From Algoriphagus sp. NG3 (lineage in GTDB: Bacteria; Bacteroidota; Bacteroidia; Cytophagales; Cyclobacteriaceae), in the NCBI RefSeq assembly GCF_034119865.1, contig NZ_CP139421.1, forward strand, positions 4,003,001 to 4,067,000: DNA of 64,000 bases. The letters are read 5' to 3'. Below are positions 8,741 through 16,355 of the stretch, piece after piece; position 1 is the first letter of the stretch, and every line of letters starts with the position of its first letter. Both the position numbers and the translations under genes were made by a program. Below the pieces are notes generated by a model. That model did not search any database, was not told the origin of the DNA, and was given only the letters and a program-made list of their open reading frames with translations.

Positions 8741-9453
8741 TGCAACAAGTAGAAATCTGCTTCAGTCCTGAACTGATTCACTTGCACGAACTGCAGGGGA
8801 AAATTGTTGTAGTGGTCGATATTTTTCGTGCTACTTCCACAATGATGGCGGCTCTGGCCAATGGTATCTCTGAGATAAAAACCTGTGCAGACCTGGAAGA
8901 ATGCCGGGCAATGGCATCCAGCGAATATCTGATTGCCGGGGAGAGAAATGGCATCACCGCAGAAGGGTTTCAATTGGGAAACTCCCCCCTGGCTTACCTT
9001 TCTGGGGAGTTTCATGGCCAAAAACTCGCCATGACTACGACGAATGGCACATTGGCAATATCCAAATCAATTGGAGCTGATGAAATTTTAATCGGTGCTT
9101 TCCCCAACCTTCAAGCTACTGTCAGCTATATCCAATCCCGCAATAAAGACGTATTGATCCACTGTGCCGGCTGGAAAGGCAAGTTCAACCTAGAAGATTC
9201 ACTTTATGCAGGAGCTCTGGTAAAAGCCCTGGAAGCCACACATAAAGCCGAGGATGACGGAGCCATAGCTATGAAATCACTGTATGAGAAAGAAGGGCAT
9301 GACCTCAAGGGGTTTCTCTCCCAAGCCTCTCATGCCAAACGCCTTCAAAATCACAACATCGATTCGGATATAGATTTTTGCCTGACCCTTGATCTTTTTA
9401 CTCTGGTAGGGAAAGTAAAGAATGAATCACTGGTGGCTATCAGTAACTGGTAA
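8740..9453 (+). CDS. 2-phosphosulfolactate phosphatase family protein (ComB-like)
   Basis: 237 aa, normal for the family. VDIFRATSTMMAAL near residue 28, LAMTTTNGT near residue 95 and HCAGWKGKF near residue 150 are characteristic. Archaeal ComB dephosphorylates phosphosulfolactate on the way to coenzyme M; bacterial members are widespread and thought to make sulfolactate or a related compound. No ComA-like sulfolactate synthase or other sulfonate gene is adjacent, so the bacterial substrate is inferred from family only. The start shares one base with the gcvT stop, a coupling without an obvious metabolic reason. Confidence 0.82.
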   Translation: MQQVEICFSPELIHLHELQGKIVVVVDIFRATSTMMAALANGISEIKTCADLEECRAMASSEYLIAGERNGITAEGFQLGNSPLAYLSGEFHGQKLAMTTTNGTLAISKSIGADEILIGAFPNLQATVSYIQSRNKDVLIHCAGWKGKFNLEDSLYAGALVKALEATHKAEDDGAIAMKSLYEKEGHDLKGFLSQASHAKRLQNHNIDSDIDFCLTLDLFTLVGKVKNESLVAISNW

Positions 9454-9473
9454 AAATCATCATAATCATCAGT

Positions 9474-9639
9474 AAAAGAGGCTGTCTCATAACTCACAAA
9501 CCACGTTGAGCGAGCGTCTCCTGAAGGGAAGGAGGTCGAAATGGGCTTAAATAGCGTATAAAGGTCTTCGGCTTTTATGCCTTCGGCAGACTGGCCGCTC
9601 AGCTTGGCAAGAAAACTTACTTATGAGGCAGTCTCTTTT
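9474..9639 (+). repeat. MITE-like repeat, copy 1
   Basis: A 166-bp element with imperfect terminal inverted repeats: AAAAGAGGCTGTCTCATAA (9474-9492) against the complement of TTATGAGGCAGTCTCTTTT (9621-9639), two mismatches. The interior holds inverted parts and the family landmark GTCGAAATGGGCTTAAATAGCG. Copies 2 (11231-11375) and 3 (58721-58838, reversed) share the termini and interior. It encodes no protein. Its T-rich right end may serve as a terminator for comB. Confidence 0.8.
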
Positions 9640-9746
9640 TTTAAAATCGCTTCTATTTTCATCCTCTACTTAAAAATTAAAGCAAACCATTCTTTAGGTT
9701 TAGCGTTTACCGATAAGCTTAACCACCAAACAATCCACTTTTAGCT

Positions 9747-11225
9747 ATGAAAAACGGTACGATGATGCAATTTTTCCACTGGTATACTCCGGAAGATACC
9801 CTTTGGAAAGAAGTAAAAGAAAAGGCTGAATACCTCGGGTACCTCGGTGTCACCAGCGTATGGCTTCCGCCTGCTTCCAAGGGAGAACTGGGGGGCATGA
9901 GTGTAGGCTATGACACCTATGACTTATTTGACTTGGGGGAATTCGACCAAAAAGGAAGTGTGAGGACAAAATACGGTACCAAGGACGAATTTATAGAAGC
10001 TACCCATGCGCTACATGACCGTGGGGTACAAGTAATTGTTGATTTTGTCTTTAACCATAAAGCCGGAGGAGACGAGTCAGAATTGATGCAGGCAGTGAAG
10101 GTAAATGAGGCAAACCGTCTAGAAAATATCTCTGAACCATACGAAATTGAATCTTTCACCCGCTTTACTTTTCCAGGAAGAAATGGGAAATACTCTGAAT
10201 TTATTTGGGACAAGCATTGCTTCAGTGGAGTAGATTATGACCATAAAAACCAAGAGCACGGAATCTTCAACCTATTGAGCGAATATGGGGATGATTGGGA
10301 AGAAATGATTGATGATGAAAAGGGAAATTATGATTTCCTGATGTTTTGTGATATTGAATTCAGAAATCCTGCTGTCCATGATGAGCTGCTGAGATATGCT
10401 ACGTGGCTCCATGAACTCACCTATTACGACGGTGTGCGGTTAGATGCTGTGAAGCATATTCCACCACAGTATTTCAAGGAATTTCTTCATTTCCTAAGGG
10501 AACGTATCGGTAAAAACATCTTTGCAGTTGGGGAATATTGGGCACCTGGGCATCTGGATTTGCTGACTAAGTACATTGAGGCCACCGAAGGCACCATGAG
10601 CCTTTACGACTCTGCTTTGCAGCACAACTTCCACCTCGCTTCAAATTCGGGGAGTGCCTATGATTTGCGTCAGATTTTCGATAAAACTTTGGTATCACAT
10701 TCTCCCGAACTTGCAGTTACACTAGTCGATAACCACGATACGCAGCCCCTTCAAGCCTTGGAAGCTCCTGTAGAATCTTGGTTCAAACCACTGGCTTATG
10801 CTGTGATTTTATTGCGTAAAGACGGTTATCCATGTGTATTTTATCCAGATCTATTTGGCGCTAGCTATTGGGACAAGGGAGATGATGGACAAGATTATGA
10901 GATATTCATCAATCGCATCGATGAATTAGAACCTATGCTCTATGCCCGGAAGGATTTTGCTTTTGGCCTACAGCGGGATTATTTCCAGTCTTCGAATGTG
11001 ATCGGATGGACCAGGGAAGGCGACAATGAACACAGCGGCTGCGCAGTGGTCATGTCAAACAGTGATGGAGCTACTATTTCCATGGAAATCGGGGAAAGAT
11101 ATGCAGGAAGAAGCTTTAAAGATATGTTAGGAAAAATCCCTGATGAAGTCTGGGTCAATGAATCAGGCTGGGGAGACTTCCACTGCGGACCAGGCTCAGT
11201 TTCTGTATGGACAGAAGTAGTATAA
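9747..11225 (+). CDS. Cytoplasmic alpha-amylase (GH13, probably subfamily 5)
   Basis: 492 aa without a signal peptide, the size of intracellular AmyA/AmyS-type enzymes that hydrolyse alpha-1,4-glucan inside the cell. Seen: MMQFFHWY start, VTSVWLPPASKG, DFVFNHKAGG (conserved region I), DGVRLDAVKH with the nucleophile Asp233, AVGEYW with the acid/base Glu263, and VDNHDTQP with Asp331. A small C-terminal beta domain follows. It likely degrades glycogen or imported maltodextrin, but no glycogen or maltose gene is adjacent. The gene is bracketed by two direct copies of a MITE-like repeat (9474-9639 and 11231-11375). Confidence 0.92.
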   Translation: MKNGTMMQFFHWYTPEDTLWKEVKEKAEYLGYLGVTSVWLPPASKGELGGMSVGYDTYDLFDLGEFDQKGSVRTKYGTKDEFIEATHALHDRGVQVIVDFVFNHKAGGDESELMQAVKVNEANRLENISEPYEIESFTRFTFPGRNGKYSEFIWDKHCFSGVDYDHKNQEHGIFNLLSEYGDDWEEMIDDEKGNYDFLMFCDIEFRNPAVHDELLRYATWLHELTYYDGVRLDAVKHIPPQYFKEFLHFLRERIGKNIFAVGEYWAPGHLDLLTKYIEATEGTMSLYDSALQHNFHLASNSGSAYDLRQIFDKTLVSHSPELAVTLVDNHDTQPLQALEAPVESWFKPLAYAVILLRKDGYPCVFYPDLFGASYWDKGDDGQDYEIFINRIDELEPMLYARKDFAFGLQRDYFQSSNVIGWTREGDNEHSGCAVVMSNSDGATISMEIGERYAGRSFKDMLGKIPDEVWVNESGWGDFHCGPGSVSVWTEVV

Positions 11226-11230
11226 GCTAC

Positions 11231-11375
11231 GAGAGGCTGTCTTATAATTAATAATTGTCACATTGATCGAAGTCGAAATGGGCTTAATTAGCACATAGAA
11301 GACTTCGACTTTCATGCTTTCTGCAGACTGGCTGCTCAGTCTGACAAGGAAACATACTTATGAGACAACCTCTTT
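11231..11375 (+). repeat. MITE-like repeat, copy 2
   Basis: A 145-bp element starting 6 bp after the amylase stop and in the same orientation as copy 1. Left end GAGAGGCTGTCTTATAA (11231-11247), right end TTATGAGACAACCTCTTT (11358-11375). Shared interior words include GTCGAAATGGGCTTAATTAGC and GCAGACTGGCTGCTCAG. Confidence 0.8.
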
Positions 11376-11456
11376 TTCTTTGTAATCCAGATTGTTTGGC
11401 GGTTCTTCCTTCCTTCTGACAATACCTGTTTCACAGTTTAAGAATTGAAAAAGCAG

Positions 11457-11795
11457 CTACTTAAGCTTCTGGTTATTTCTGTGCCTGTCAATATCCCGTA
11501 TATTTTTCTTCTCAAAGTTTTTTTTCATAGCCTCTGTCAGATCCACACCTGTCTGATTTGCCAGACAAATAAGTACCCAGAGTACATCTGCCATTTCATC
11601 ACCAAGTTCTTTGCCTTTATCAGACTCCTTGAAGGATTGCTCTCCGTAAGTTCTGGACATGATTCTGGCGAGTTCTCCAACTTCCTCCATCAGAATGGTC
11701 ATATTGGTCAATTCATTAAAATATCTGACCCCTATCGTCTTAATCCATTGATCAACTTGGGCTTGCGCTTCTTTTAGTGTGATTTCTTCGGTCAT
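11457..11795 (-). CDS. MazG-like nucleotide pyrophosphohydrolase
   Basis: 112 aa from the ATG at 11795 (the frame extends 10 unconserved codons further). It shows the all-alpha NTP-pyrophosphatase metal site: EEVGELAR (ExxE type) and, after a helix, KELGDEMADVLW (ExxD). Members of this short MazG/dUTPase-like group hydrolyse non-canonical or excess NTPs to NMP and pyrophosphate and act as house-cleaning enzymes. Single-domain length suggests a dimer or tetramer. Substrate is unknown. A CAAAATTA word (11814-11821), a -7 element on the minus strand, lies 19 nt upstream. Confidence 0.82.
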   Translation of the reverse strand: MTEEITLKEAQAQVDQWIKTIGVRYFNELTNMTILMEEVGELARIMSRTYGEQSFKESDKGKELGDEMADVLWVLICLANQTGVDLTEAMKKNFEKKNIRDIDRHRNNQKLK

Positions 11796-11813
11796 AGCAC
11801 TTTTTGTTTTAGT

Positions 11814-11821
11814 CAAAATTA
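11814..11821 (-). promoter_or_regulatory. Possible -7 element for the MazG-like gene
   Basis: Reads TAATTTTG on the minus strand, a match to TAnnTTTG 18 nt before the ATG. No -33 element was found. Confidence 0.3.
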
Positions 11822-11944
11822 ACAATCAATTGATGTAGTACCCCCGTGATCAAGGTTAAAAGGATCGGTTATTGTTAAAATAGAACCCTGGAAGGAATGC
11901 TCTTGCAGTACTATAATCTTTTCCGATCGGCAAAAACAAAGTGC

Positions 11945-13042
11945 ATGAACAATTATTTTGAAGCTATCCGGACTTCACTTATTTACTTTCCTTTAGTCGC
12001 TCTATTGAGCATTGTCCCATTTGTTTATTTTCAGTACAGAAAAATCGGCTATGTACAGTTCGACAGAAGCGTGGTATTCTACATTTTCTCGTTTTATGCG
12101 ATGACCGCTTTTTTCCTGACCGTTCTTCCTCTCCCCGAGATTACCGAGGGTTTTTGTGAACTAAGGGCAGGAAAAGTAATTCCAAGCTTTTTCCCGTTTC
12201 GATTTGTGAAGGACACTTTCAGGGAGGTTCAAGGGAATATTTCTCTTTTTAGCATTGTAAAAAGCCATGCCTTTATGGTGACTGCTTTCAATGTTTTACT
12301 ATTAATGCCGCTAGGTTTTTTTCTCAAATACCTGTTCCAAATCAAAAATGCCGGGATCTCTACGTTGATTGGTTTCCTCACCTCACTTTTCTTTGAAATC
12401 ACACAGTTAACAGCTCTTTACGGATTGTATCCTTGTAGGTACAGGCATTTCGAAGTGGATGATTTGATCACCAATACTTTTGGATGTTTCATTGGCTTTG
12501 TGATCGCAAGATATTCCGACATTTTACCAAATGTGTCGAGTAAGCCCCTACTGAATAAAACAGAAGTCACTCTGACACAGCGTTTTTTGGCGATTTTTGT
12601 GGATTCACTATTAGTGATCTTATTCGCCTCCTATATCATAGAAGGGCTTAGTGACAATATTTGGTTGCTATCATTGATGAAAGTCGGTCTGATCTTCTTC
12701 TATTTCATATTTGTGAGTAAAATCAGCAATGGACAAACCTTTGGAAAAAAGCTTCTCGGGGTTAGAATCGTCAGAATGGATGGCCTCAGGCTGACCTATA
12801 AAGATCTCATAGCCCGGTACGGCATATTCCTGATTCTTCCTTTCTTGGTTGGCGAGGTCTCCAAATTCCTCATTGATACGCGGTTTGATGATAAGCTGTA
12901 TTTATTTCTATACCTACTTTTCTTGGCGATCTGGTTTTTCGGAACCGTCATGGTGACCTTCATCAGGAAAGATCACCGTGGCTGGCTGGATAGATTCGCT
13001 CATACCACGCAGGTGTTAGCAAATCGGCGCCAGAATGAATAA
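11945..13042 (+). CDS. VanZ-like / RDD membrane fusion protein
   Basis: 365 aa from the ATG at 11945. Residues about 1-190 form a VanZ-like unit with several membrane helices and the family pattern of polar turns (MPLGFFLKYLF, SLFFEITQL, FEVDDLITNTFGCFIGF). After a linker near residue 205, an RDD domain begins with RFLAIFVDSLLV and continues NGQTFGKKLLGVRIV and a last region with GWLDRFAHTTQVL. VanZ confers low-level teicoplanin resistance in enterococci, but most homologues have no known role; RDD proteins are membrane proteins of largely unknown function, some linked to ion transport. Function here is unknown. Not in an obvious operon. Confidence 0.75.
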   Translation: MNNYFEAIRTSLIYFPLVALLSIVPFVYFQYRKIGYVQFDRSVVFYIFSFYAMTAFFLTVLPLPEITEGFCELRAGKVIPSFFPFRFVKDTFREVQGNISLFSIVKSHAFMVTAFNVLLLMPLGFFLKYLFQIKNAGISTLIGFLTSLFFEITQLTALYGLYPCRYRHFEVDDLITNTFGCFIGFVIARYSDILPNVSSKPLLNKTEVTLTQRFLAIFVDSLLVILFASYIIEGLSDNIWLLSLMKVGLIFFYFIFVSKISNGQTFGKKLLGVRIVRMDGLRLTYKDLIARYGIFLILPFLVGEVSKFLIDTRFDDKLYLFLYLLFLAIWFFGTVMVTFIRKDHRGWLDRFAHTTQVLANRRQNE

Positions 13043-13161
13043 ACTCTCTTTTGATAAATTCTAGACTTACAACAACACCATTCTTAAAAAAAATTATGAA
13101 TGTATGGAGTTGATGGGTTAAATTGAGAGCTGTGTTTATTTTATCACAATTCCTCAATACT

Positions 13162-14721
13162 ATGAGAAATCTAATTACCCTTCTTTCCTTCCTTTCAGTT
13201 TTATTTTCCTGTTCTTCAAAAGAAGAATCACGGCCACTTCCCCGGATAGCCATTGCTGGCCTAGCCATAGAGTCCAGCACTTTTTCCCCTGCTACTTCTG
13301 ATGTGGATGCTTTCCGTACCAGAGTTGGCACTGATATTTTCAATTATTACCCTTTTTTGGATTCTACATCTGAGAATCGTGGCAGGGCCGAGTGGTTTCC
13401 AACACTTCGAGGCCATGCCATTCCAGGTGGGATAGTGACAAGAGAGGCGTATGAGGAATTGGTGGGAAAAACGCTGGACATGCTGAAAGAAAACCTGCCT
13501 TACGATGGACTTTTCTTTGATATCCATGGAGCGATGAGTGTGGTCGGATTGGATGATCCTGAAGGTGATTTTATCATTCGGGTTCGGGAAGTAGTGGGGT
13601 CTGAAACGCTGATTTCTACCTCCATGGATCTGCATGGAAATGTGTCATGGAGACTTGCAGAAAACACCGATTTGATCACCTGCTACAGAATGGCACCTCA
13701 TGAGGATGCACTAGAATCAAAACAAAGAGCAGTAGAAAATCTACTGGAGCGTCTCGAAAGTGGAAAGGGAAAGCCTAATTACAAGGCATGGATACCTGTC
13801 CCAATTTTGCTTCCTGGCGAAAAGACCAGTACGAGAATTGATCCAGGCAAAAGTCTCTATGCAAAAGTAGATCCTATGACCAAAAAGGAAGGTGTGATCG
13901 ATGCCGCAATCTGGATTGGCTATGCATGGGCAGATGAACCTAGAAACCATGCCGTAGTGATGGTGACTGGCGATGATGAAAAAGCCGTGAAGGAATCAGC
14001 TGAGGAGTTGGCGCAAAGCTTCTGGGACGTACGGAATGAATTTGAATTTGTGGCCCCTGTGGCATCCTTAAAAGAAAGTTTGGATATGGCTCTTGCTTCA
14101 GACAAAAAGCCATTTATGATTTCTGACATGGGTGATAACCCAACTGCCGGAGGAGCTGGAGATGTGACCTGGACGCTGACTGAAATCCTGAAAAGACCTG
14201 AATTTAAATTAGAGAATAGCCCCACATTGATATATGCTTCTATTCCCGGGCCTGAGTTCGTGGAAAAAGCCTTAGCCGCAGGTGTAGGCGGAAAAGTAGA
14301 AGGTACAGCCGGAGCTGCAATTGATGATAGGTTCGCTCCTCCTGTAATGCTCAAAGGCACTGTAGAAGCAATCAAGGAAGGAGATGGGGCTGCTGAAGTG
14401 GAAGTCGTGGTGAAAGTAGGGTCTGTGCATGTGATCGTGACCAAAAAGCGCAAGCCTTACCACAATGAAAGGGATTTCACTGACTTAGGACTGACCCCCC
14501 GGGAAGCAGATATAGTAGTGGTGAAAATCGGTTACCTCGTTCCTGATTTGTATGATATGCGTGCAGATTGGATCATGGCCTTGACTCCGGGCGGGGTAGA
14601 TCAGGATCTAGAGAGATTAGGTTATAAGCGTATCAAACGTCCTATGTTCCCATTGGATAAGGATATGGAAGATCCGGATTTGAGTGCTAAATTGGTTCCT
14701 GCTGCGGATAAGTTGGACTAA
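13162..14721 (+). CDS. M81-family (MlrC-like) metallopeptidase lipoprotein
   Basis: 519 aa from the ATG at 13162, chosen because it gives a clean lipoprotein signal peptide (LLSFLSVLFSC, lipidated Cys near residue 17); the frame opens 13 codons earlier. The rest matches the M81 family, whose founder MlrC cleaves linearised microcystin fragments. Conserved metal-site segments include GLFFDIHGAMSV, SMDLHGNVS and the RMAPHED stretch, followed by the C-terminal MlrC domain from about residue 305 (DMGDNPTAGGAGDVTW). Microcystin is unlikely as the natural substrate for most members; peptide or amide hydrolysis at the periplasmic face of a membrane is the inference. Confidence 0.82.
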   Translation: MRNLITLLSFLSVLFSCSSKEESRPLPRIAIAGLAIESSTFSPATSDVDAFRTRVGTDIFNYYPFLDSTSENRGRAEWFPTLRGHAIPGGIVTREAYEELVGKTLDMLKENLPYDGLFFDIHGAMSVVGLDDPEGDFIIRVREVVGSETLISTSMDLHGNVSWRLAENTDLITCYRMAPHEDALESKQRAVENLLERLESGKGKPNYKAWIPVPILLPGEKTSTRIDPGKSLYAKVDPMTKKEGVIDAAIWIGYAWADEPRNHAVVMVTGDDEKAVKESAEELAQSFWDVRNEFEFVAPVASLKESLDMALASDKKPFMISDMGDNPTAGGAGDVTWTLTEILKRPEFKLENSPTLIYASIPGPEFVEKALAAGVGGKVEGTAGAAIDDRFAPPVMLKGTVEAIKEGDGAAEVEVVVKVGSVHVIVTKKRKPYHNERDFTDLGLTPREADIVVVKIGYLVPDLYDMRADWIMALTPGGVDQDLERLGYKRIKRPMFPLDKDMEDPDLSAKLVPAADKLD

Positions 14722-14734
14722 ACGAAATTTGATA

Positions 14735-15091
14735 ATGAATATATCACCCATCAGAACAGAAGAAGATTACGAAAATGCTTTAGCTAGACTTGAGCTTATT
14801 TTTGATTCTAAGAAAGACACCCAAGAAGGTGATGAACTTGAAATTTTAGCAATCCTAATAGAAAATTACGAGGAAGAGCATTATCCTATAGATTTACCCG
14901 ACCCTATAGAAGCAATTAAATTCAGGATGGAACAAATGGGAATGAAGCAAAAAGATTTGGCAAAAGTAGTCGGGCTTAAAAGTCGAGTCAGTGAAATTCT
15001 AAATAAAAAAAGGAAGCTTACGTTAGACATGATTAGAAAGCTGAATACTGAACTAAATATACCAACAGAGGTTTTAATTAAAGAATATTAA
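14735..15091 (+). CDS. HigA-type antitoxin / XRE regulator without adjacent toxin
   Basis: 118 aa from the ATG at 14735, 13 nt after the M81 gene. The N-terminal half has the acidic helical layout of HigA antitoxins (IRTEEDYENALARLE, then DLPDPIEAIKFRMEQMGM), and the C-terminal half is a helix-turn-helix (MKQKDLAKVVGLKSRVSEIL, followed by KKRKLTLDMIRKL). HigA proteins bind HigB mRNA-interferases and repress their own promoter. There is no HigB-sized gene on either side: upstream is the M81 peptidase, downstream a DUF1801 protein. It may be an orphan antitoxin or a plain regulator. Confidence 0.78.
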   Translation: MNISPIRTEEDYENALARLELIFDSKKDTQEGDELEILAILIENYEEEHYPIDLPDPIEAIKFRMEQMGMKQKDLAKVVGLKSRVSEILNKKRKLTLDMIRKLNTELNIPTEVLIKEY

Positions 15092-15109
15092 AAGAATAGC
15101 TCAATTTAC

Positions 15110-15496
15110 ATGGCTATAATGAACCCTAAACCATCCTCCGTAGAAGAATATCTTAGCTGGTATGCACCTGATGTAAGGGAAAAGCTAGAGCAAATGCGTG
15201 TAACAATCAGCAAAGCTATTCCCAAGGCCACAGAAGTCATCAGCTACAGTATGCCAGCCTATAAGACTTCCGAAGTGTTGGTCTATTTTGCGGCAGCGAA
15301 AAAACATATCGGCTTCTACCCTACCAATAGCGGAGTAAGTGAGTTTAAAAAAGAGCTAGAGCCGTATGTTACTTCCAAAGGAGCGATACAATTTCCATTG
15401 GATCAACCTTTACCATTTGAGTTGATTGCAGCCATCAGCCAGTTTAGGTTCCTAGAAGCGGAAGACCGGGCAAAACTGAAAAAAAAGAAAACCTAA
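15110..15496 (+). CDS. DUF1801 domain protein (YdhG-like)
   Basis: 128 aa. It has the signature of the small DUF1801 family (VEEYLSWYAPDVREKLEQMR, EVISYSMPAYK, HIGFYPTNSG, GAIQFPLDQPLP), which is structurally related to frataxin-like or SRPBCC-sized alpha/beta folds and has no settled function. It starts 18 nt after the HigA-type gene and may share its transcript. An internal ATG at 15119 is an alternative start. Function unknown. Confidence 0.8.
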   Translation: MAIMNPKPSSVEEYLSWYAPDVREKLEQMRVTISKAIPKATEVISYSMPAYKTSEVLVYFAAAKKHIGFYPTNSGVSEFKKELEPYVTSKGAIQFPLDQPLPFELIAAISQFRFLEAEDRAKLKKKKT

Positions 15497-15605
15497 GCCA
15501 GCCCTTTTGTCATGTTTTCAGAACACTGTTGATACCTGCCTGATCATCGAGCTAGATACTTCCTGAAAATAACTTGAAAATCTAAAGCAGGTTGATCGTA
15601 AAAGA

Positions 15606-15989
15606 CTAGGGCTGATAAACTCCAGCACCTCCTAAAAAGCTTAAAATTTTCTTATCCAAAGTCCAAATCTCCAACCCAAATCTTTCAGCTGAATGAATGA
15701 TTACTGCATCAATCAATCCTATTCCACGATTGATCAATCCCGCTTTTCTAGAAAAATCTCCAGACTCAAAAATCAATCCCGGCTGATCCAAAATCCGAAG
15801 TTGTCTATAGAAATCTTTGATCAAATTTAATTCTCTGGTATTCTTTACCCCTTGAAGTAACTCGGCAAAGATCAATTCCAAAGAATATATTTCGCCTTTC
15901 TCCATCAAATCAATCATCGGAGCGAAAAAATCCTGATTACCTTTTAGAAACTCTATCCACACTGAGGTATCGACAAGAACCTGCTTCAT
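15606..15989 (-). CDS. vapC: VapC-type PIN-domain toxin
   Basis: 127 aa PIN-domain ribonuclease. Acidic active-site residues are visible: Asp7 in LVDTSVWIEF, a Glu in FAELLQG near residue 44, Asp in GLIDAVIIHSA near residue 97 and Asp in WTLDKKIL near residue 115. VapC toxins cut tRNA or rRNA and are held inactive by VapB. The start overlaps the upstream vapB stop by 4 nt (ATGA), the usual toxin-antitoxin arrangement. The RNA target is unknown. Confidence 0.88.
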   Translation of the reverse strand: MKQVLVDTSVWIEFLKGNQDFFAPMIDLMEKGEIYSLELIFAELLQGVKNTRELNLIKDFYRQLRILDQPGLIFESGDFSRKAGLINRGIGLIDAVIIHSAERFGLEIWTLDKKILSFLGGAGVYQP

Positions 15990-16192
15990 TGCTGATTGGT
16001 TTCTCTCAATTTGTCAGCACCATACGTGAAAGCTATTGGTTCAGCGACAATTTGATCAGCCAATTCAAGTAATTTCTTTCGGGATAAATAGTCCCGAAGT
16101 GCTATCCTCAACGCTTCAGTAATGTTTTTGGCTCCAGAGACCTCCATCACATCTTGGATCAATTCATCTTCAATTAAAGCAGTGACTTTCAT
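15986..16192 (-). CDS. vapB: VapB-type antitoxin
   Basis: 68 aa from the ATG at 16192. The N-terminal part (MKVTALIEDELIQDVMEVSG, ITEALRIALRDYL) is a ribbon-helix-helix-like dimeric DNA-binding element seen in short VapB proteins, and the C-terminus is the toxin-neutralising tail. Being first in the operon and overlapping vapC by 4 nt supports antitoxin function. An inverted repeat that overlaps the -7 promoter element upstream is a probable autoregulatory operator. Confidence 0.86.
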   Translation of the reverse strand: MKVTALIEDELIQDVMEVSGAKNITEALRIALRDYLSRKKLLELADQIVAEPIAFTYGADKLRETNQQ

Positions 16193-16210
16193 ATATTTAA
16201 AGGTTATAAA

Positions 16211-16234
16211 CAAAAATACGAAATATCATCGTAT
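16211..16234 (-). promoter_or_regulatory. vapBC promoter and operator palindrome
   Basis: Minus-strand TATTTTTG (16211-16218) fits the TAnnTTTG element 19 nt before the vapB ATG. It overlaps an inverted repeat, ATACGA (16216-16221) and TCGTAT (16229-16234) with a 7-nt spacer, well placed for VapBC binding and repression. Confidence 0.55.
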
Positions 16235-16355
16235 GCAGTTCGGCTTTTGTTATATTTTATTACTCTTCGGACGACCCATGTCTTTGTACTGTTTCAAATC
16301 CCCATAATTAATTGCATCTTAATGACCTCATTGCATTTAATTTATTAAGCCCAAG

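Noticed and set aside
13920..14453. 177-codon minus-strand frame inside the M81 gene
   Set aside because: Low-complexity Ser/Thr/Ala translation typical of a shadow frame; the plus-strand gene is complete.
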